Shown piece by piece: positions 59,833-64,000 of a stretch of DNA of 64,000 bases (position 1 is its first letter; every line of letters begins with the position of its first letter). The stretch is from positions 248,001-312,000 of the forward strand of contig JBFMDX010000004.1 of assembly GCA_040753795.1 (NCBI GenBank), written 5' to 3'. The translations under genes and the position numbers were made by a program. Source of the stretch: Thermodesulfobacteriota bacterium. Its GTDB lineage: Bacteria > Desulfobacterota > Desulfobacteria > Desulfobacterales > Desulfosudaceae. The notes beneath the pieces were generated by a model, which saw nothing but the letters and a program-made list of their open reading frames with translations, was not told the origin of the DNA and did no database searches.

Positions 59833-62772
59833 ATGATAACAAAATCAGCAAAAAAATGGAAGTTAAGAGCAGTCGTATGTTTTCTGGGAATTTTCCTTGC
59901 GGCGCTGGGCATGTATGGATGCGCAACCACGGAAACCGTGCCGTCGTCAACGGAGACGGGGGAAGCGGCAACCGGGCGGGAAGCGCCCGCCGGCGGTAAC
60001 CTGATTACCGGTATCAGCATCGAAGAGACCGCTGATGCGATTGTCATTTCCATCCAGGCCAATCATCCCATTGATTATACCCTGGCGGAGCCGCCTCTTC
60101 AGCAGGCCAAGGTTCTTTATTTCCCTGATTCAGGTCTTTCCCTGTCTTCCTCCGAATATCCGGTTGATAATGAAGTCATTGGCAGTGTTCAGGCGATTGA
60201 ACTGGTGAAAGGTGGGCCATCGAAAATAGTCGTGCCGATCAAAAATCCGGGAGCCGCCTGTGAAGCGCGCCGTGGAGACGATGAGACTTCCTTGCAGCTG
60301 GTTTTTCCCAGGGTAGCCGAAGGACAGGCCGCTGCTGCGAAAAATACGGCCCAGGATACCGTCACCGAAGAAGAATCTCCGCCTGTATTGGATGAAGAAG
60401 CCGCCCCTTCCGTTGAAGAAGCGACTCCGGTGCCAACCGGCGCGGCAGCAACCCGCCTGGAAAAGGTGGATGTGACAGAGGAAGCGGGTCAGGTTACGGT
60501 TCGGATGAAAGCCGACGGAACCATCAAAAATTATAAGCGTTTTACGCTGACTGGCCCGCCTCGGATTGTGGTGGACCTGGTCGGATTAACCAGTTCCGCC
60601 AAAAAAGAGCAGCGTCTGCTTGTCAAGTCGGATATCGTTCAGCAGGTCCGCTATTTAGGCCATGAGGGCTATGTGCGAGTGGTTATAGACGCCAAGCCGG
60701 CTTATTTGAAGGATTACAAGGTCGTTCCGGTGGCCGATGGGCTGATGGTTTATGTCGGTAATTCGGCGAAAGTAGCCCAGGCCCCGGTGGAACAGGATCG
60801 CCCGGCCCAGGTTAAAACCGAAGAGACCGCCGCCGTCGCTCCTTCGTCCGGTTCCGCTGAAGAAGCGGCCTCGCCGGCGATAACGGAAGAGGAAACTCCG
60901 GCGCCGGTTGCGGCGGAAGAAGAATCGGCACCGCCAGTCGCGGCCAAGGCGGCCAGTGTTTCCTCCGAGTCATACGGTCGGACGGCCCTGGTAAACCGCA
61001 TTGACTTTATTGATGAGCAGGGTAAATCCACCGTCAGCATCGGTACGACCCGGCCGGTTGAATTTGAGCTGACCAGAACCGGAGCCAACAAGGTCCGGCT
61101 GACGCTTCAGGGTGCTGATATCCTCAGCTTCCGGCAGCGGCCGCTCATCACCACCCGTTTTGACAGTGCCATTAATTCCATTATGCCATTGCAGACGCCG
61201 GCCATGAAAGCCAAGGGCATTTCGGTGCTGGACATCAACTTGAGAGAAGAGGTCGGCTATAAAACGGAACAGCAGGGGAATATGATCCTGGTTCATTTTG
61301 ACCGTTCTTCCGTGTCGGCCGACCCGGCACAGAAAGTGGTCATTCCAACCGGTGAAACGGTTATTGCCGAAGAACCAAAATCGACCCCGGCAGCGGACAC
61401 CGAAACCGGAGCGGACCGGAAGGAGATGACGGCTTCGGAATCGGCAGCGGCGGAAGAGCCGGAAATCGCGGCCGAACCTGAAGTCGTCGTGGAAGAGGAA
61501 TCGACGGTCGCGGCGGAGGAGGCACCGGCAACGATGCCCGGCAGGAAAAAGGTATACACCGGTGAACCCATTGCCCTGGAGTTTTACAAGACCGACATCC
61601 GCAACGTGATTCGCATTTTAAAAGATGTCAGCGGTAAAAACTTTGCCATTGACGAAGGGGTCATGGGCAGCGTTACATTGAGCTTCGTCAATCCGGTTCC
61701 ATGGGACCAGGTCCTGGATTTGATCCTGGAAATGAACAACCTGGGCATGATGGAACACGACGGGATCGTTCGCATTTCCACCAAGGAGACCATTTTAAAA
61801 CAAAAGGAAGCCGAACGGGCCGCCATGGCCGCCGAGCAGGAGTTGAAAACAACCCAGGAGCAACTGGCTCCCCTGGTTACCGAATATTTCCCCATCAGTT
61901 ACGCGAATGCCTCCCAGGATATTCTGCCGCATATTACCGATATTCTGACACCGGAAAAGGGGCATGCCAAGGTGGATGAGCGGACCAACCAGTTGATTAT
62001 GACGGATATCCAGGAAAAATTGGATATGGCCCGGCAAATCATCAAGGAAATCGATAAGGTTACGCCCCAGGTGATGATCAACGCCCGGATCGTGGAAACC
62101 AGCACCACCTTCTCACGTGAATTCGGCGTGGAATGGGGCATGGAAAATACCCCCGGGACCTATGAAAGCGATCTGGGCGGCATATATAATTATGGTGTGT
62201 CCATGAACAACCCGGCCGCCGCCGCCTCCAATATTCTGGGATTTAATTTTACCCGGATCACCGGCACACCGTTTTCTCTGGGCGCCTGGCTTTCCCTTAT
62301 GGAAACAGTCGGGCAGGTCAAAATTATCTCCAGCCCCCGGGTTGTTACGCTGAACAAAAAGAAGGCCACCATATCCCAGGGCCAGGAAATTCCCTATACC
62401 ACGGTTGATGAGGGTGAAGCCGATACGGAATTCAAAGATGCCGATCTTAAACTTGAGGTCACCCCGCAGGTGACGCCGGACAACCGGATATCCATGAATA
62501 TTCATATTGAGGAAAAAGAAGTCGGGGAACAGGGATCGTTTGACGAGCCGCCGCTGAACACCAAGGAGGCCACCACCGAACTGCTGGTCAATGACGGCGA
62601 TACCATTGTTATCGGCGGTATCATCCAGTCCACGGAAAAAGAAGGGGAAAGCGGCGTTCCGTATCTTTCCAAAATTCCGTTGCTGGGTTTTCTTTTTAAA
62701 CATCAGTCCCGGTCCAGCGAGAATTCGGAGCTGCTGATTTTTATCACCCCGACCATTATCCGGCTGGAATGA
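59833..62772 (+). CDS. pilQ: Type IV pilus secretin PilQ
   Basis: 979 residues. The signal/lipobox-like start is LAALGMYGC. Three AMIN-type domains (about 50-160, 215-315, 380-495) are separated by Ala/Glu/Pro-rich linkers. An STN/N0 domain begins near 575 (PIALEFYKTDIRNVIRILKD), N1 near 690, and the secretin barrel after about 740 with the VPYLSKIPLLGFLFKHQSR signature near 945. It forms the outer-membrane pore for the pilus. The three AMIN domains and acidic linkers make it longer than classical PilQ (about 700-900). Confidence 0.95.
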   Translation: MITKSAKKWKLRAVVCFLGIFLAALGMYGCATTETVPSSTETGEAATGREAPAGGNLITGISIEETADAIVISIQANHPIDYTLAEPPLQQAKVLYFPDSGLSLSSSEYPVDNEVIGSVQAIELVKGGPSKIVVPIKNPGAACEARRGDDETSLQLVFPRVAEGQAAAAKNTAQDTVTEEESPPVLDEEAAPSVEEATPVPTGAAATRLEKVDVTEEAGQVTVRMKADGTIKNYKRFTLTGPPRIVVDLVGLTSSAKKEQRLLVKSDIVQQVRYLGHEGYVRVVIDAKPAYLKDYKVVPVADGLMVYVGNSAKVAQAPVEQDRPAQVKTEETAAVAPSSGSAEEAASPAITEEETPAPVAAEEESAPPVAAKAASVSSESYGRTALVNRIDFIDEQGKSTVSIGTTRPVEFELTRTGANKVRLTLQGADILSFRQRPLITTRFDSAINSIMPLQTPAMKAKGISVLDINLREEVGYKTEQQGNMILVHFDRSSVSADPAQKVVIPTGETVIAEEPKSTPAADTETGADRKEMTASESAAAEEPEIAAEPEVVVEEESTVAAEEAPATMPGRKKVYTGEPIALEFYKTDIRNVIRILKDVSGKNFAIDEGVMGSVTLSFVNPVPWDQVLDLILEMNNLGMMEHDGIVRISTKETILKQKEAERAAMAAEQELKTTQEQLAPLVTEYFPISYANASQDILPHITDILTPEKGHAKVDERTNQLIMTDIQEKLDMARQIIKEIDKVTPQVMINARIVETSTTFSREFGVEWGMENTPGTYESDLGGIYNYGVSMNNPAAAASNILGFNFTRITGTPFSLGAWLSLMETVGQVKIISSPRVVTLNKKKATISQGQEIPYTTVDEGEADTEFKDADLKLEVTPQVTPDNRISMNIHIEEKEVGEQGSFDEPPLNTKEATTELLVNDGDTIVIGGIIQSTEKEGESGVPYLSKIPLLGFLFKHQSRSSENSELLIFITPTIIRLE

Positions 62773-62873
62773 TGACGGGTAAGGATGAAAGCAAACAGGT
62801 TCAATAAAATACACGCTAACACCATACAGGTTATGTTAATGCCGTGTCAGGCCAAGTAAGAGAGGACATTCGT

Positions 62874-64000
62874 ATGATGAAGAAATCAAAACACTGGTTA
62901 TGGACAGTAATGATTTTGCTTTTGGTGGCGCTGCTGGGTGCGGGCTGCAGCGGCGACAGCGGCGGGCCCAATGACACGGATGACGGCGGCGTAGCCGGGA
63001 CCCCGGCCAAGATAACCCTCTGGGTCAGCAATACGACGCTTGCGTCTAACTCCACGGTAACGCTTACAGCTACAGTAAAAGATAAAAAAGGGAAACCAGT
63101 AGCCGATGGGACGACAGTTCACCTTAATGAGTCAGGCGAAGGTGATGTGACAATTGAGCCAAGTAGTTTTCAAAATACGATAGATGGGGTGGCAACCTTT
63201 ATTTTGTCGGCATATGGTGAATCATGGGCTGCAGGCCTGGTTCATATTGTTGCCGATTGTGAAGGTGTTTTGGCCACGGTAGATATTACTGTGGTCAATA
63301 CGGCCCCACAGGTAACCGTAACAGCTGAAGAAACAGAAGTTGTTGTTGGAAGCGTTACAACTATAACCGCCACGGTCACAGACAGCAACGGCGTGCCGGT
63401 GGCGGATGGAACATATGTTTCTTTTGAACTGGTAGGAACAGACTCCTGGGCTGTCGGATCGTTGAGTGATACATGGGATGTTCAGACGAGTAACGGTATC
63501 GCAACGACTTTTTTTACAGCAGAAGGAGATGGTACGGTCGAGATAGTGGCTACCTGCGGAGCGGGTACCGGGCGGCTGACCATGACTGTTGGAGAGGGGA
63601 ATGTACCGACCCCGACCACGCCGGCCAGCATAACGTTAAGTGCCAGCTCCACCGCAGTAGGTGCCGGCGGGCAATCTACCATAACGGCTATTGTAAGAGA
63701 CAGCAGCGGCCTGGCGGTAAGTGATGGCAATCCCGTCAGCTTTACGACAAGTTCCGGCACGATCAGTCCCACCACCGCGGTTACCGTCGGCGGCCGGGTT
63801 ACCACCACGTTTACCGGCGGAAATACCTATGGCCAGGCGACCATAACGGCTACTTCCGGCACTGCCACCGCCACGCTTGTAATCAATGTGACGGCCGATG
63901 TCGGATACCTGACCATCGCCACCTCACAGACATCGGTAAAAACCAACAACCAGGACAGCGCCACCATAACCGCCACTGCCCTTGATGAAAACCGGGCGGC
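62874..64000 (+). CDS. Repeat-rich bacterial Ig-like (Big_1-type) lipoprotein, 3' end beyond window
   Basis: 375 codons are visible, continuing past the edge. The lipoprotein signal has lipobox LLGAGC with Cys at 25. Repeated domains of about 90-100 residues follow, each with the pattern ITLxxSxxxVxxxxxTTITAxVxDxxGxPVxDGTxVxFxxxxG..xxTxxGxATxxFT (seen near 45, 145, 240 and starting again near 340). This is the Big_1/invasin-intimin type of beta-sandwich, found in surface adhesins. It starts 101 bases after pilQ in the same direction. A role in surface attachment alongside pili is plausible but inferred. ATG 62877 is an alternative start. Confidence 0.88.
   Translation, partial: MMKKSKHWLWTVMILLLVALLGAGCSGDSGGPNDTDDGGVAGTPAKITLWVSNTTLASNSTVTLTATVKDKKGKPVADGTTVHLNESGEGDVTIEPSSFQNTIDGVATFILSAYGESWAAGLVHIVADCEGVLATVDITVVNTAPQVTVTAEETEVVVGSVTTITATVTDSNGVPVADGTYVSFELVGTDSWAVGSLSDTWDVQTSNGIATTFFTAEGDGTVEIVATCGAGTGRLTMTVGEGNVPTPTTPASITLSASSTAVGAGGQSTITAIVRDSSGLAVSDGNPVSFTTSSGTISPTTAVTVGGRVTTTFTGGNTYGQATITATSGTATATLVINVTADVGYLTIATSQTSVKTNNQDSATITATALDENRA

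Noticed and set aside
1-64000. CRISPR arrays, tRNA or rRNA genes
   Set aside because: No regularly spaced repeats, tRNA-like cloverleaf or rRNA conserved segments were noticed on either strand.

Overview
The window comes from a sulfate-reducing deltaproteobacterium (Desulfobacterota, most like Desulfobacteraceae). The diagnostic evidence is a complete aprBA-qmoABC locus (48.4-56.0 kb), which encodes APS reductase and its quinone-linked electron-transfer complex. An indolepyruvate ferredoxin oxidoreductase, many two-component and radical-SAM proteins, and moderately high-GC codon use agree with this. No tRNA, rRNA, CRISPR array or intact transposase was seen.

Layout. 0-3 kb: 3'-truncated iorA (minus strand) and a DUF169 protein. 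3-6.4 kb: a truncated GxxExxY gene and a single-chain type IIG restriction-modification enzyme, with copies of an ATCCGTG-type intergenic repeat on both sides. 6.6-13.7 kb: an AT-rich, minus-strand island holding a type II Thoeris pair (thsA macro/TM and thsB TIR), a two-TM protein of unknown function, a TIGR04141-family protein, a metallophosphoesterase, a lipoprotein and two remnants of one patatin-type gene. Two attC-like inverted repeats suggest that part of it is made of gene cassettes. 13.8-14.5 kb: a degenerate receiver protein.

14.8-24.9 kb is the most unusual region. It runs NtrC-type regulator, TonB-dependent receptor, peptide-binding lipoprotein, a 33-residue basic Cys-Cys peptide, radical SAM/SPASM maturase, MFS transporter, sensor kinase and a cereblon-like CULT protein. 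The small peptide gene has a well-spaced sigma-54 (-24/-12) promoter, and an NtrC-type activator and a membrane kinase flank the cassette. I infer a ribosomally made, radical-SAM-modified peptide that is exported, recaptured and sensed, and that may control its own synthesis. A YcaO-TPR protein lies convergently beside it.

26.8-44.3 kb: hrpA, a PAS-rich hybrid kinase, a glycosyltransferase, a B12-binding radical SAM enzyme, a cheA-cheW-cheB-cheR chemosensory operon and a U32/TrhP-type protein. 44.4-48.0 kb: a four-gene operon built around a GMC oxidoreductase with two lipocalin-like partners. 48.4-56.1 kb: aprBA-qmoABC with terminators after aprA and qmoC. 56.2-64 kb: a short leader ORF, an XRE regulator, the type IV pilus operon pilMNOPQ and the start of a large Ig-repeat lipoprotein that runs off the window.
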